The position numbers and the translations under genes were made by a program. Positions 1 through 7,486 of a stretch of DNA of 22,202 nucleotides are shown one piece after another. The notes below the pieces were generated by a model. That model did no database searches. It saw nothing but the letters and a program-made list of their open reading frames with translations, and had not been told where the DNA came from. Each line of letters starts with the position of its first letter. Position 1 is the stretch's first letter. This DNA is from CAZMLC01 sp964567125 (GTDB taxonomy: Bacteria > Verrucomicrobiota > Kiritimatiellia > RFP12 > UBA1067): assembly GCA_964567125.1 (NCBI GenBank), contig CAZMLC010000047.1:1-22202 (forward strand). The letters are read 5' to 3'.

Positions 1-95
1 TCCACACCTAACCACGTTTTATCCGCAGCCGTCCCATACAATGCACCCAAAACGAGCGCAATCGAACAGACTCTAACCATCGTGTATACGTTCAT
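1..95 (-). CDS. 5' end of a secreted protein (truncated by window edge)
   Basis: Only the first 31 codons lie in the window. The ATG at 95-93 is preceded by a ribosome binding site AAGGGG (minus strand, 108-103) and by a strong promoter at 147-118. The encoded start is a clear Sec signal peptide: a short n-region with one Arg, a hydrophobic core V-C-S-I-A-L-V-L-G-A-L, and a likely cleavage site near G-T-A-A-D. The mature end begins D-K-T-W-L-G, which resembles the start of autotransporter-repeat proteins such as the one at the right end of this window (T-L-T-W-T-G), but too little remains to assign a family. An in-frame ATG six codons later is an alternative start, but it has no better binding site. 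Confidence 0.7.
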   Translation of the reverse strand, partial: MNVYTMVRVCSIALVLGALYGTAADKTWLGV

Positions 96-117
96 AAAAC
101 ACCCCTTGTTTTCTGTA

Positions 118-147
118 ATTATATCGTGTCTGCCTTTTGCCTGTCGA
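118..147 (-). promoter_or_regulatory. sigma70-type promoter of the secreted-protein gene at 1-95
   Basis: On the minus strand a -35 TCGACA (147-142, 5 of 6 consensus) is separated by 18 nt from a perfect -10 TATAAT (123-118). Transcription would start near 111, giving a leader of about 16 nt that contains the AAGGGG ribosome binding site just before the ATG at 95. It lies in the 88-nt space after the stop of the upstream gene, so the left-edge gene is probably its own transcription unit. Confidence 0.65.
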
Positions 148-183
148 GTCCGATCATTCATTTTTCACCGAAAACGCGTTGCG

Positions 184-2111
184 TTATTTCGGCAACAGGC
201 GGAAAAACGCGCAACCATTCGTCCGCAGCGGCACCGCCGTACGCCAGAAATTCCCCTCCAATATGGGCGTTTCCGCGATGCGCTGCCAAGAAACGGGAGC
301 AACCAGATTGGTGCTGAAGTAGAGCGCAAAAGCGCCGGGATCCAGCGAAGGCCATGCCAAGGTGAACCGCTGGTCACCTGCAGCCATGTACAACCGCGGT
401 TCTTCGGGCAGCACAGTGGTCGCATCGAGTGTGAACCCGAAACAAAGGTCGCTGCTCGACAGCGCGTACTGATGAACCTCTACGGCTACTACATTCGTCC
501 CGGGCACGAGCAAACTGCAAGGTATCGCGTTGGTCAACCACAGGTTTTCCGCTGCGCCACCCACGCTGCTGCTGGCCGGCGTAGCGTTGGAAATGATCCC
601 AGACGGAAGGTTATCGCGCCAAACTTCTGTGCCGTTCAGATAGACCGCCGCGCCGTCATCGCGCAGCAGACGCGCCGTCAAAGTCACAATCCGCGAAGGA
701 TCAGATACCACCACTTTCTGTCTGAAATAGGTGGTCCACTGGCGGTTGTTCGCCACGGTTGTTGAGGGCATCCGGCCATTCGCATCGCCGAAGCCCAGCA
801 ACGCGGCGCCGCTTTTCCATGCGGAATCATCAAACATCGCAGTACGCCAGACCGCATCCAGACCGTTGGTGGCATCATAATAACGCCACGTGGAGTCTGC
901 CGCAAGCAGGGACACAGCCAAGGGCGGCAAATAGTTCGTGAAAACAGCAGGCGCTGAGATCGCGCTGAAGCCTTGCGTATCGCGCGCCACAGCCTGAACC
1001 GTATGCACGCCATAGGTCAGCGCATCCACCGTAACAGCAAACGGCCACGTTTCGCTCGCGGCAACCAACACGCCGTCTACGCTGTACTCAATGCGCTGCA
1101 GCGTACCGTCAGGATCATCCGCAGCCGCGCAGAGAACCACGGTTGCGGCATTGGTCGTATCGCGCAGCGGCGTAGTCAGTTCAACGCCGCGAATACCATC
1201 GTTCGCGACAGGCACTACAGTGACCGCAAACGTCGCCGTGGCATGAAACACGCCGTTATCCGCAGTAACGTTCACGATCGCGCATCCTGTCTCATCAGCA
1301 ACAGGGATAATCTTCAGCATGCGCGCTGCGCCATTCCCCGCCAAAACGATATGGGATTCAGGCAGCAGCCTCTGATTGGATGAGGAAGCTGAGACCTGAA
1401 GCGCATCGACGGAATAAACGGCATCGGCAAGGGTGAACGCGATCCATTCACTCGATGAATCTTCAGCGATAACCAGATCCCGCAAGCCCGTCACTGTAGG
1501 CGCTGGCGGGGTCGGATCGTGAAAATATACAGGCACGTTAGTCATCGCCAGGTTGTCGAGATAAAAGGTTGTCGCATTAGTGTTTTCACTGACCCAACCG
1601 ATCCAATTGAGACGACTCCATGTTGTCCCACCAGAACGCAGATTAGAGAACCACTGCGTTGGCTGACTTGACCGCGTCACACCCAAGCGCCACCCCTGAC
1701 TGGCATATGTCGCGGTATCGCATCCGAGCTCCAGCCTGACCCACTGGTTGGATGGAATGGTCGTCAGCGTCACTCCCGCGACTTTCAGCGCGCAGCGGTC
1801 GATCCACAGCGAAGGCCCGGCGACATAACTCCCGCCTGGATAGTCGCGCCATTCGTGATACATCTTGGTCTCCGCCGCCACGCGAATATCAAATGCATAG
1901 TTAAGATTGCCCGTCAAGTCGGGAGGCGTATAGTTGAAAAAAGGGTAGTACGTCTGCGCCAGCCCCGGCGCATCCGTCAACGCCAGACTGCGCACACCCG
2001 AGGAGGCCACATTGCTCACAACGCCAATGACAGCTCCGCTTCCGATGCCGTAAACGCCGGCATTCGGCACGGATGCGCCGACTCCGAGTTTCTCAAAATC
2101 TTCGCAATAGT
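184..2111 (-). CDS. C-terminal part of a secreted LamG/Ig-like multidomain protein (5' end lost in assembly gap)
   Basis: An open frame of 641 codons runs from the N-gap edge to a TAA at 186-184. It opens with a LamG/jelly-roll-like domain (about 200 residues; D-F-E near the start, then H-E-W-R-D and G-P-S-L-W-I-D). A cadherin/Ig-like segment follows, then a bacterial Ig-like domain with A-A-D-D-P-D-G and V-H-T-V-Q-A-V-A, then a galactose-binding-like beta-sandwich (T-W-R-Y-Y-D, F-D-D-S-A-W, Y-L-N-G-T-E-V-W-R). The tail W-P-S...F-F-R-L resembles terminal beta-domains of PVC secreted proteins. No beta-barrel or LPXTG signal is visible. It is probably the C-terminal half of the beta-helix protein at 2212-3824, because beta-helix followed by LamG is a recurring architecture in these bacteria. 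Its job would be substrate binding or surface display. Confidence 0.75.
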
Positions 2112-2211
2112 NNNNNNNNNNNNNNNNNNNNNNNNNNNNNNNNNNNNNNNNNNNNNNNNNNNNNNNNNNNNNNNNNNNNNNNNNNNNNNNNNNNNNNNNN
2201 NNNNNNNNNNN
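2112..2211. other. Assembly gap (100 N)
   Basis: Exactly 100 N, the usual placeholder for a scaffold gap of unknown length. Both sides carry open minus-strand frames. The right side ends in an incomplete TA- codon after H-H-V-M-S. The left side begins with -AC followed by Y-C-E-D-F. If one gene spans the gap, the missing length must be 3k+2 bases, which 100 is not, so the placeholder cannot be the real length. Confidence 0.99.
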
Positions 2212-3824
2212 TAACTCATAACATGATGGATATAATTGCCGTTCACGGTTGTCCCGGGCGAAATACCCAGCGTATACACAGCGCCCATGTCGCTGAGCAC
2301 ACCCCATCCCAGATGGTGAATATGATTATTATCGATCCGATTGCGCGCAGCCAACGAAGCACCGTATCCCCACGTCCAACCGACCGAGACTCCGCTGTAG
2401 TAAAAATCAGCGATCTCATTGTGCGTCACACGATTATCGTAACTCTGCCCGATCCAGACGCCAATGGCCCCAGCATGTATGCGCCCGCCGGCCCGGATGA
2501 TACAGTTGTCCACCGTAATAAACCCGGTCTGATCGTTGAGATCGCTACGGCGTACTGTCTCTCCGATATAGATGCCGCCACCGCCGAGATCCTGGAGCAA
2601 CGTGCGCGACACTGAACAGTCGCGGCAACCGCGCTGAAAACGTAGCGCATGGCACCCAACGTGCGCGATTTCGCATTCGACAAAAGTAATTGCGCGCGCA
2701 CCATTCACTGTAATCGCAGCAGGCAAATCGGATTCCGCCTGATTCGACGCATGACCGCCTGCGGGCAGAACAAAATTGCCATGCTGAAAGGAAAGTCCCT
2801 GAAACGTGATGTTCTGAACAAATTGCCCTGTTGCCGAATCTCCTGTGATCTCAATCAAGCTTGAACAGCGCGGCGCAATCACTTCAGCGGTATGCAGATC
2901 CTCATTCGGCAATGGCCAATACCAGAGCGTACCGTCGCGGGAGAGGAACCATTCACCCGGCTCATCCAGCGCCGCAGCGATATTCTCAAGCTGATAACGC
3001 TGACCCGCGCTGAACGCCCACGGTGCGCGATTAGTCAAGGTCAGCACGTTGTCCGCAGCCAGTGTCAGCAGGCGATGGCGCGAACTTTCCCAGGTGTGGT
3101 ACACCACAACAGTTGCATCCGTGAACGCCTGTCCAGAAAGCAGACGCAGCGGTGCAACATCGGCAGCCTGCACCACACATGCGCAATTGCTGGCCGAGGC
3201 TACGGTCGCAGCGATATAGTAATAATCGGAATTCGGCGAACGCGCACGCTGCGCGCGGCGGCCATCGACAAAGAGTTGTTCAAAATAGGCACGCCCCTGA
3301 GCAACCTCGGGCAAGTAGGTTTTCCATACAGCACCTTCGCCGCGGACCCAGCCATGAATACGCCATCCCCCGGAAAATACAGGATGCGCACCAGACGCGG
3401 CACAATAGAGAATCGGTTTTTTCGGTTCGCCGCTGTCGCTCAGCCCCAACGTCAACGGGACTTCAAGCGCATACGTGCCAGCGCCGACTTCCACACGGCT
3501 GGGCCATTCACGGCCTACCGTGCTGCGCAGGCGGCGCAATACGTTGCGCGCCCCTTCCAGCGAAGCCACCGGACCATCCGTATGCGCCATATTCGGCTCT
3601 GCAAGCAACCCTGACCACGCATCGTTTCCGCACGGCGACATATAAACGACGTTCGTCTGCGCCAGTGCAAGAAACGGTACAGCCAATGCGCACCAGGCTA
3701 CAGCGCAAAACATCCGCAATCCCCGATTCCGACAGCCGGATAGCACCGATACGAGCAATCGGCCCACACCCGTCAGACCGCGAATTGCACGCCCGGCGCG
3801 TTGTCTGATAGCGACATCATCCAC
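2212..3824 (-). CDS. N-terminal part of a secreted right-handed parallel beta-helix protein (possible GH141-type glycosidase)
   Basis: 537 codons are visible before the gap. A GTG at 3824 follows GAGGA with a 6-nt spacer. A later ATG at 3713 starts directly at the hydrophobic signal sequence (F-C-A-V-A-W-C-A-L-A-V-P-F-L-A-L-A) and is an alternative start. The mature protein begins Y-M-S-P-C-G-N-D-A-W-S-G, followed by a segment with L-E-G-A-R-N-V-L, then V-D-G-R-R-A-Q-R-A-R-S-P-N. Repeated beta-helix turns follow (I-T-F-Q-G-L-S-F-Q, I-T-F-V-E-C-E-I, I-T-V-D-N-C-I-I, N-R-I-D-N-N-H-I-H-H-L-G-W-G). This order is seen in secreted polysaccharide-degrading beta-helix enzymes, including family GH141 as I remember it. 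The substrate cannot be set from sequence alone. The chain is cut at H-H-V-M-S by the N gap and probably continues into the LamG part. Confidence 0.8.
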
Positions 3825-3957
3825 ACGATTTCCTCACTGGAATTGTTGAGTCCCGCCTTCTAATCGCCATGACCTGACGCATTCACATCACCCTGCTGTA
3901 CATTAAAACGAGGACACAACAGCTACGCACCCGATTAAACATTCTGATTGTTGAAAC

Positions 3958-3985
3958 AGTATCATGCCGACTCATTTGTCGTCAA
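3958..3985 (-). promoter_or_regulatory. Possible promoter of the beta-helix gene
   Basis: Minus strand: TTGACG (3985-3980) and GATACT (3963-3958) with a 16-nt spacer. Start would be near 3951, leaving a leader of about 125 nt before the GTG at 3824. The -10 matches consensus at only four positions, so this is tentative. No other good candidate was seen between 3825 and 4070. Confidence 0.35.
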
Positions 3986-4071
3986 GCCTGCGTCTGCCGG
4001 CCACATGATGTGCAGAAAAATGTTCATAAACGATCAATACGCGCGGCTCATAAAAAAAATTATTTACCCTA

Positions 4072-4101
4072 TTGACAGGTCGTTTCAAAATGCGGTATAG
4101 T
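4072..4101 (+). promoter_or_regulatory. Near-consensus sigma70-type promoter of a non-coding RNA
   Basis: A perfect -35 TTGACA (4072-4077), 18-nt spacer, and -10 TATAGT (4096-4101, 5 of 6). The predicted start, seven bases downstream, is G4108, which is exactly the first base of the first hairpin of the RNA described next. No convincing reading frame with a ribosome binding site follows it before the terminator at 4213-4252. Confidence 0.75.
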
Positions 4102-4107
4102 GCTTGC

Positions 4108-4252
4108 GTGAACAGGATAAATCCGTTCACTGCATTCTCGCACAGCGCTTCCCCCGCGACTGTGCAACAGGTTCCCCCCTGTCGAATGCATAATTATATA
4201 TGTCCTCCCTGGCGACGGATAGAAACGCAAGTTTTTATCCGTCGTTTTTTTT
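4108..4252 (+). ncRNA. Candidate structured RNA with twin C-rich loops (small RNA or mRNA leader)
   Basis: Predicted transcript of about 145 nt between a strong promoter and an intrinsic terminator. Hairpin 1: GTGAAC(A)GGA (4108-4117), loop TAAA, TCCGTTCAC (4122-4130). A 7-bp stem, TGCATTC (4131-4137) with GAATGCA (4184-4190), encloses two arms. Arm A: GCACAGCGC (4140-4148) pairs with GCG-CTGTGC (4156-4165, one bulged A), loop TTCCCCC. Arm B: ACAGG (4167-4171) pairs with CCTGT (4178-4182), loop TTCCCC. The unpaired linker contains TCCTCCCT (4203-4210), then the terminator. Repeated exposed C-runs are typical of small RNAs that bind G-rich ribosome binding sites (known for staphylococcal Rsa RNAs). 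Because the next gene starts 43 nt after it, a cis-regulatory leader is equally possible. I do not recognise the family; it does not fit the TPP riboswitch, 6S, SRP RNA or tmRNA. Confidence 0.65.
4213..4252 (+). terminator. Intrinsic terminator of the structured RNA
   Basis: A perfect 9-bp stem CGACGGATA (4213-4221) / TATCCGTCG (4236-4244) with a 14-nt loop, followed directly by eight T (4245-4252). It lies 43 nt upstream of the thiamine pyrophosphokinase-like gene, so it would end the RNA or act as an attenuator for that gene. Its 3' arm TTTATCC (4234-4240) could instead pair with GGATAAA (4115-4121) in hairpin 1. Confidence 0.85.
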
Positions 4253-4276
4253 ATTTAATGCAAGGTTTGAATCTGC

Positions 4277-4282
4277 TATGCT
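4277..4282 (+). promoter_or_regulatory. Possible extended -10 element for the TPK gene
   Basis: TGC-TATGCT (4274-4282) resembles an extended -10. Start would fall near 4289, six bases before the ATG at 4295, and there is no Shine-Dalgarno sequence. This would give an almost leaderless mRNA independent of the terminator upstream. No good -35 is visible. Confidence 0.35.
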
Positions 4283-4294
4283 CCCGTTAATCCT

Positions 4295-4948
4295 ATGAGT
4301 GTGAGTGAATCTCCAACCTTTATCTTGGCGAACGGCTCGTTTCCCACGCATGTCTGTCCGCGCACCCTGCTGAGCACAGCGACACGGATCGTGTGCTGCG
4401 ATGGTGCCGCAGATCGTCTTGTCGCACAGCTCCAGCGCGACCCTGATTGGATTGTCGGCGATGGCGACAGCCTCTCCCCTGCACATAAAACGCGTTTTGC
4501 GGATCGCCTCGTCCTACTCGCGGAACAGGAGACCAACGATCTGGCAAAAGCCTTCCGGTTTTGCGTGTCACGGGGTTGGCGCAACTTAATTATCCTCGGA
4601 TTGACCGGTGCACGCGAGGACCACACGTTAGCCAACCTCGCCTTGTTGCTGGATTTCGCAGACCAAGCGACCGTGACCGCCTATACGGATCATGGTCAGT
4701 TTATCCCCACGTGCGGCGGCACCTATCCCGCATATCCTGGACAGCAGATCTCGCTCTTTGCCACGGACCCTACGATCCGCGTCTCCTCTCAAGGGCTCAA
4801 ATACCCGCTCGTTGAATATCCGCTGTCGCGTTGGTGGACCGCAGCCCTTAACGAGGCCGTGACGACCTCCTTTCACCTGCTCCTTTCGCATGGGAAAATC
4901 CTTATTTTTCAAACATTCATAGCAGAAGGAAACACAACATGGACCTAA
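4295..4948 (+). CDS. Thiamine pyrophosphokinase-like protein
   Basis: 217 residues, the usual size for the ThiN/TPK family, which transfers pyrophosphate from ATP to thiamine to give thiamine diphosphate in the cytoplasm. The N-terminal catalytic motifs are present in order: I-L-A-N-G near residue 10, C-D-G-A-A-D, D-W-I-V-G-D-G-D-S-L (nucleotide and metal site), Q-E-T-N-D-L-A-K-A, and G-A-R-E-D-H-T-L-A-N-L. The C-terminal thiamine-binding part is more divergent (I-S-L-F, then Y-P-L near residue 170). The ATG has no Shine-Dalgarno and follows a possible extended -10 closely. The gene overlaps the start of the kinase downstream by 10 nt, so the two are probably co-transcribed and translationally coupled. 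Substrate is inferred from the family; the structured RNA upstream may control it. Confidence 0.85.
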   Translation: MSVSESPTFILANGSFPTHVCPRTLLSTATRIVCCDGAADRLVAQLQRDPDWIVGDGDSLSPAHKTRFADRLVLLAEQETNDLAKAFRFCVSRGWRNLIILGLTGAREDHTLANLALLLDFADQATVTAYTDHGQFIPTCGGTYPAYPGQQISLFATDPTIRVSSQGLKYPLVEYPLSRWWTAALNEAVTTSFHLLLSHGKILIFQTFIAEGNTTWT

Positions 4949-6048
4949 GCCTACTCGTCAACCATTTCGCCATCCCTGGACGCCTCATTTGCGTCAACCC
5001 GACAGGCTCTGGCAATGTGAACGATACCTTCTTGGCGATCTTCCGCAATACGTTCGATGAAAAGCAAGTCATCCTCCAACGCATCAACAAGAATGTCTTC
5101 CAGAACCCGCAGCAGATCATGCACAATCTGTGCACGCTCACGGAACATGTGCACAGGAAACTCGAAGAGGAATCTGAGCATGTAGACCGCGTCTGGCAGA
5201 TGCCGAAGATCATTCACACGCGCGACGGACATGACTTTTTTGCGGATGATGAGGGCGACATCTGGCGCGTCATTACCAAGATCGCATCGGCAACCGCCTT
5301 TGACGAACCTCAAGGCGTTGAACATGCCACGGAGTGCGGCGCCGTATTGGGCCATTTTCATCTGACAATCGCAGACTTGGATCCAACCCTCATGCAGGAT
5401 CCACTGCCAGGCTTCCACATCACGCCCAAATATCTCGCCAGCTATGACGCGCTGCTGGAGCAAGACCCCAAAGCCAAAGACCGTCTGAATGCCTCGATGG
5501 AGTCGCGGCGCCTCGGCATGTTCATCGAGAAACGGCGCACCTTCGCCCACATCCTTCAAAATGCACTCGGAGCTCAGGAGCTAACCCTGCGTCTCATGCA
5601 TGGCGATCCCAAGGTCAACAACATCATGATCGACGATGTGACGGGTAAAGGCACGGCCATGATCGATCTGGATACTGTCAGTCCGGGCCTTGTCCATTAT
5701 GACTTCGGCGACGCTCTGCGCTCGCTGTGCAATCGCGCCGGCGAAGAAGAACCTGATCTGAAAAACGTTGTTTTCGATCTCGATCTCTGCGCGGCATTCT
5801 GCAAGGGCTACATGGCGACAGCCGGCGCCTTTCTCACCGCTGCCGACCGTCATTATCTGTACGATTCCGTCCGCTTGATTACCTTTGAACTCGGGCTGCG
5901 CTTCTTCCGCGACTATCTGGCGGGCAACATCTACTTCAAAGTCCGTCACGCCGAACAGAATCTGAATCGCGCGCGCGTGCAATTCAGGCTCTGCGAATCG
6001 ATCGAAGCGCGTGAATCCATGATCCGCAATCTGCTGGACACGCTCTAG
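4939..6048 (+). CDS. Sugar kinase of the aminoglycoside phosphotransferase fold, NahK-like
   Basis: 369 residues. The ATG is inside the end of the TPK gene and is preceded by AGAAGGA at normal spacing. The fold is that of choline/aminoglycoside kinases: G-S-G-N-V-N-D-T-F near residue 23 (nucleotide loop), an I-L-Q-R-I-N segment, the catalytic loop H-G-D-P-K-V-N-N at about 221-228 (Asp223 base, Asn228 metal), and I-D-L-D-T-V at 242-247, followed by Y-D-F-G-D-A-L-R. This last block is characteristic of N-acetylhexosamine 1-kinases, which phosphorylate GlcNAc/GalNAc at C1 in salvage of mucin-type sugars. The exact sugar is inference. Such proteins are sometimes annotated as mucin desulfatase, which is unlikely to be the true activity. 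A strong terminator follows at 6069. Confidence 0.75.
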   Translation: MDLSLLVNHFAIPGRLICVNPTGSGNVNDTFLAIFRNTFDEKQVILQRINKNVFQNPQQIMHNLCTLTEHVHRKLEEESEHVDRVWQMPKIIHTRDGHDFFADDEGDIWRVITKIASATAFDEPQGVEHATECGAVLGHFHLTIADLDPTLMQDPLPGFHITPKYLASYDALLEQDPKAKDRLNASMESRRLGMFIEKRRTFAHILQNALGAQELTLRLMHGDPKVNNIMIDDVTGKGTAMIDLDTVSPGLVHYDFGDALRSLCNRAGEEEPDLKNVVFDLDLCAAFCKGYMATAGAFLTAADRHYLYDSVRLITFELGLRFFRDYLAGNIYFKVRHAEQNLNRARVQFRLCESIEARESMIRNLLDTL

Positions 6049-6068
6049 TCCTGTACACGATCAACATC

Positions 6069-6114
6069 AAAAACGCGATGCTTCGGAAGACCCCGTAGCG
6101 TCGCGTTTTTCATT
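6069..6114 (+). terminator. Intrinsic terminator after the kinase gene
   Basis: A 10-bp stem AAAAACGCGA (6069-6078) / TCGCGTTTTT (6101-6110), extended inside by GCT/AGC pairing, with a T-rich tail. It begins 20 nt after the kinase stop codon. The A-run on the 5' side makes the stem usable from the minus strand too. Confidence 0.8.
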
Positions 6115-6116
6115 TT

Positions 6117-6159
6117 AAAAAAAGCGGGGGGCGTCGAATATTGCTATCCGACGCCCCCC
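6117..6159 (-). terminator. Strong minus-strand intrinsic terminator with no annotated gene
   Basis: An 11-bp GC-rich stem (6126-6136 with 6149-6159; six G:C pairs at its base, loop 6137-6148). On the minus strand it is followed by GC and then seven T (6123-6117). Read on the plus strand the stem is followed by GGTGTG and is not a terminator. No minus-strand protein gene ends here. Confidence 0.7.
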
Positions 6160-6161
6160 AG

Positions 6162-6184
6162 GTGTGTGTGTGTGTTATATATAT
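6162..6184. repeat. Simple dinucleotide repeat (GT)7 followed by TA/AT steps
   Basis: Seven GT units (6162-6175) run directly into about four TA units (6176-6184), beside the minus-strand terminator. Alternating purine-pyrimidine DNA of this kind can adopt Z-form and slip in replication, so the copy number may vary. Confidence 0.85.
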
Positions 6185-6393
6185 CGAAAAATCAACGATA
6201 AACACTTATTTTTAAATTTGCTTCACGCCCGTTTTCGTGGCATGTATTAAGTGCTGCATAATTCGATAAACGATTACTTTTATTTTTTATTGCCGCATTA
6301 AATTACATTTTTTTCATTCGATTTTCAAGTATCGATTTTGTCCAGTGACCAGTTTTGCTTCGCTTACACAGGCATCCGCGCCTGATTTTAGCG

Positions 6394-6432
6394 ATTTTGG
6401 AATTGCGACCCCTACATCCGATTTGGTATTAT
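6394..6432 (+). promoter_or_regulatory. Possible rnfD promoter
   Basis: A TTGCGA -35-like hexamer about 18 nt upstream of TATTAT (6427-6432; 5 of 6 consensus). The predicted start near 6439 is only about three bases before the ATG at 6442 and there is no Shine-Dalgarno sequence, so the message may be leaderless. Confidence 0.45.
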
Positions 6433-6441
6433 TTTATCTTT

Positions 6442-7482
6442 ATGAAACCAGAAGCAACCGCTGATATTTATTTGACGAGTTCCTCGCCGCATACCCACTC
6501 CGGCGAGTCTGTTGAACGAATCATGTGGGACGTCGTTATCGCCTTGATGCCTGCAGCGTTGGCAGCGGTATGGTTTTTCCATCTCGACGCATTGCGGTTG
6601 ATGGGCGTTTGCGTAGCGAGTTGCATGTTCACCGAATGGGGCTGCCGCAAGCTGATGAAGCGCGCCAACACGCTTTCGGACTGGACCGCGGTTGTCACCG
6701 GTTTGCTACTGGCCTTCAATTTACCGCCTACGCTCCCCTCATGGATGGCGGTAGTCGGCTCCGTTTTCTCGATCGCCATCGCCAAGCAGGTTTTCGGTGG
6801 ACTCGGCTATAACCCATTTAACCCGGCACTCGCGGGACGCGCCTTCATGTTGATCTCCTTCACCGGCGCAATGACCACCTGGAGTTCCTCCGCATGGTTC
6901 AAGGCCCTTCCTGATCTGGATGCGGACTCCATGACCACAGCGACGATCGATGCGCTCGCCACAGCTACGCCGCTCGGATTTATCAAAGGTTCGCTCAAGG
7001 CCAGCTATGACCTGCCCGACTTTACAACCCAGGCCCTGATGAATTTCTTTACCGGCAACATCAACGGATGTATCGGGGAAACCTCGGCTATCGCGCTCCT
7101 GATTGGCGCGGCCTACCTGCTCTATCGCAAGGTGATTACATGGCATATCCCGGTGGCATATATCGTGTCGGTCTTTGTCTACGCCGCGATTCTCCACCAC
7201 GTTTCGCCGGATAAATCCGTAGCACCGCTGGTCCACGTGCTCTCCGGCGGCTTGATCCTTGGCGCATTCTTCATGGCGACGGACATGGTCACCTCGCCTG
7301 TCACGCGCTGGGGAATGCTGGTTTTCGGTGCGGGCTGCGGTATTATCACGATGTTGATCCGAACCTCCGCGACAGGAGCATACCCGGAAGGAGTCAGTTT
7401 CGCGATCCTGATCATGAATGCCTTTACCCCGCTCATCAATCGTGCCACACGCCACCGCGTATTTGGAACCGTGAAGAAGTAA
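6442..7482 (+). CDS. rnfD: RnfD, membrane FMN subunit of an Rnf-type ion-translocating complex
   Basis: 346 residues from the ATG at 6442. The open frame extends upstream to a TTG at 6355, but that part has no family character. RnfD/NqrB-family proteins are multi-spanning inner-membrane subunits that pass electrons through a covalent FMN while Na+ or H+ is moved. Seen here are many hydrophobic helices, the family block G-Y-N-P-F-N-P-A-L-A-G-R-A-F (122-135), the FMN attachment motif A-T-A-T-P-L with Thr176 as likely flavin-bearing residue, and G-A-F-F-M-A-T-D-M-V-T-S-P near 274-286. rnfG follows after 4 nt, which favours RnfD over NqrB. Normally rnfC precedes and rnfE/A/B follow; none is here. 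Confidence 0.88.
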   Translation: MKPEATADIYLTSSSPHTHSGESVERIMWDVVIALMPAALAAVWFFHLDALRLMGVCVASCMFTEWGCRKLMKRANTLSDWTAVVTGLLLAFNLPPTLPSWMAVVGSVFSIAIAKQVFGGLGYNPFNPALAGRAFMLISFTGAMTTWSSSAWFKALPDLDADSMTTATIDALATATPLGFIKGSLKASYDLPDFTTQALMNFFTGNINGCIGETSAIALLIGAAYLLYRKVITWHIPVAYIVSVFVYAAILHHVSPDKSVAPLVHVLSGGLILGAFFMATDMVTSPVTRWGMLVFGAGCGIITMLIRTSATGAYPEGVSFAILIMNAFTPLINRATRHRVFGTVKK

Positions 7483-7486
7483 CGCC

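Larger units (their letters stand above)
6160..6441. other. AT-rich non-coding region upstream of rnfD
   Basis: No plausible gene on either strand. It contains a GT/TA simple repeat (6162-6184), a direct repeat CGATAAAC (6196-6203 and 6264-6271), the hexamer GATTTT four times (6320, 6334, 6384, 6393), an imperfect hairpin around CACG...CGTG (6224-6239), and a promoter candidate just before rnfD. It is clearly more AT-rich than its neighbours. Confidence 0.6.

Noticed and set aside
82..765. Long plus-strand open frame opposite the LamG protein, and similar frames elsewhere (2892-3614, 14174-14887, 16138-17037)
   Set aside because: They are antisense shadows of well-supported genes, rich in Arg/His/Gln, without domains or ribosome binding sites.
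2016..2307. Continuous reading frames running through the N gap from either side
   Set aside because: The frames of the two flanks differ. Each read-through turns into nonsense on the far side (for example the beta-helix frame becomes T-I-A-K-I-L-R after the gap). The gap length is arbitrary.
4108..4252. TPP riboswitch in front of the thiamine gene
   Set aside because: The conserved CUGAGA and ACCUGAUCUGGAUAAUGCCAGCG-type core elements are absent and the fold differs.
6355..6441. Upstream TTG start for rnfD
   Set aside because: The extra 29 residues are not membrane or Rnf-like, there is no ribosome binding site, and the region is AT-rich promoter-like DNA.
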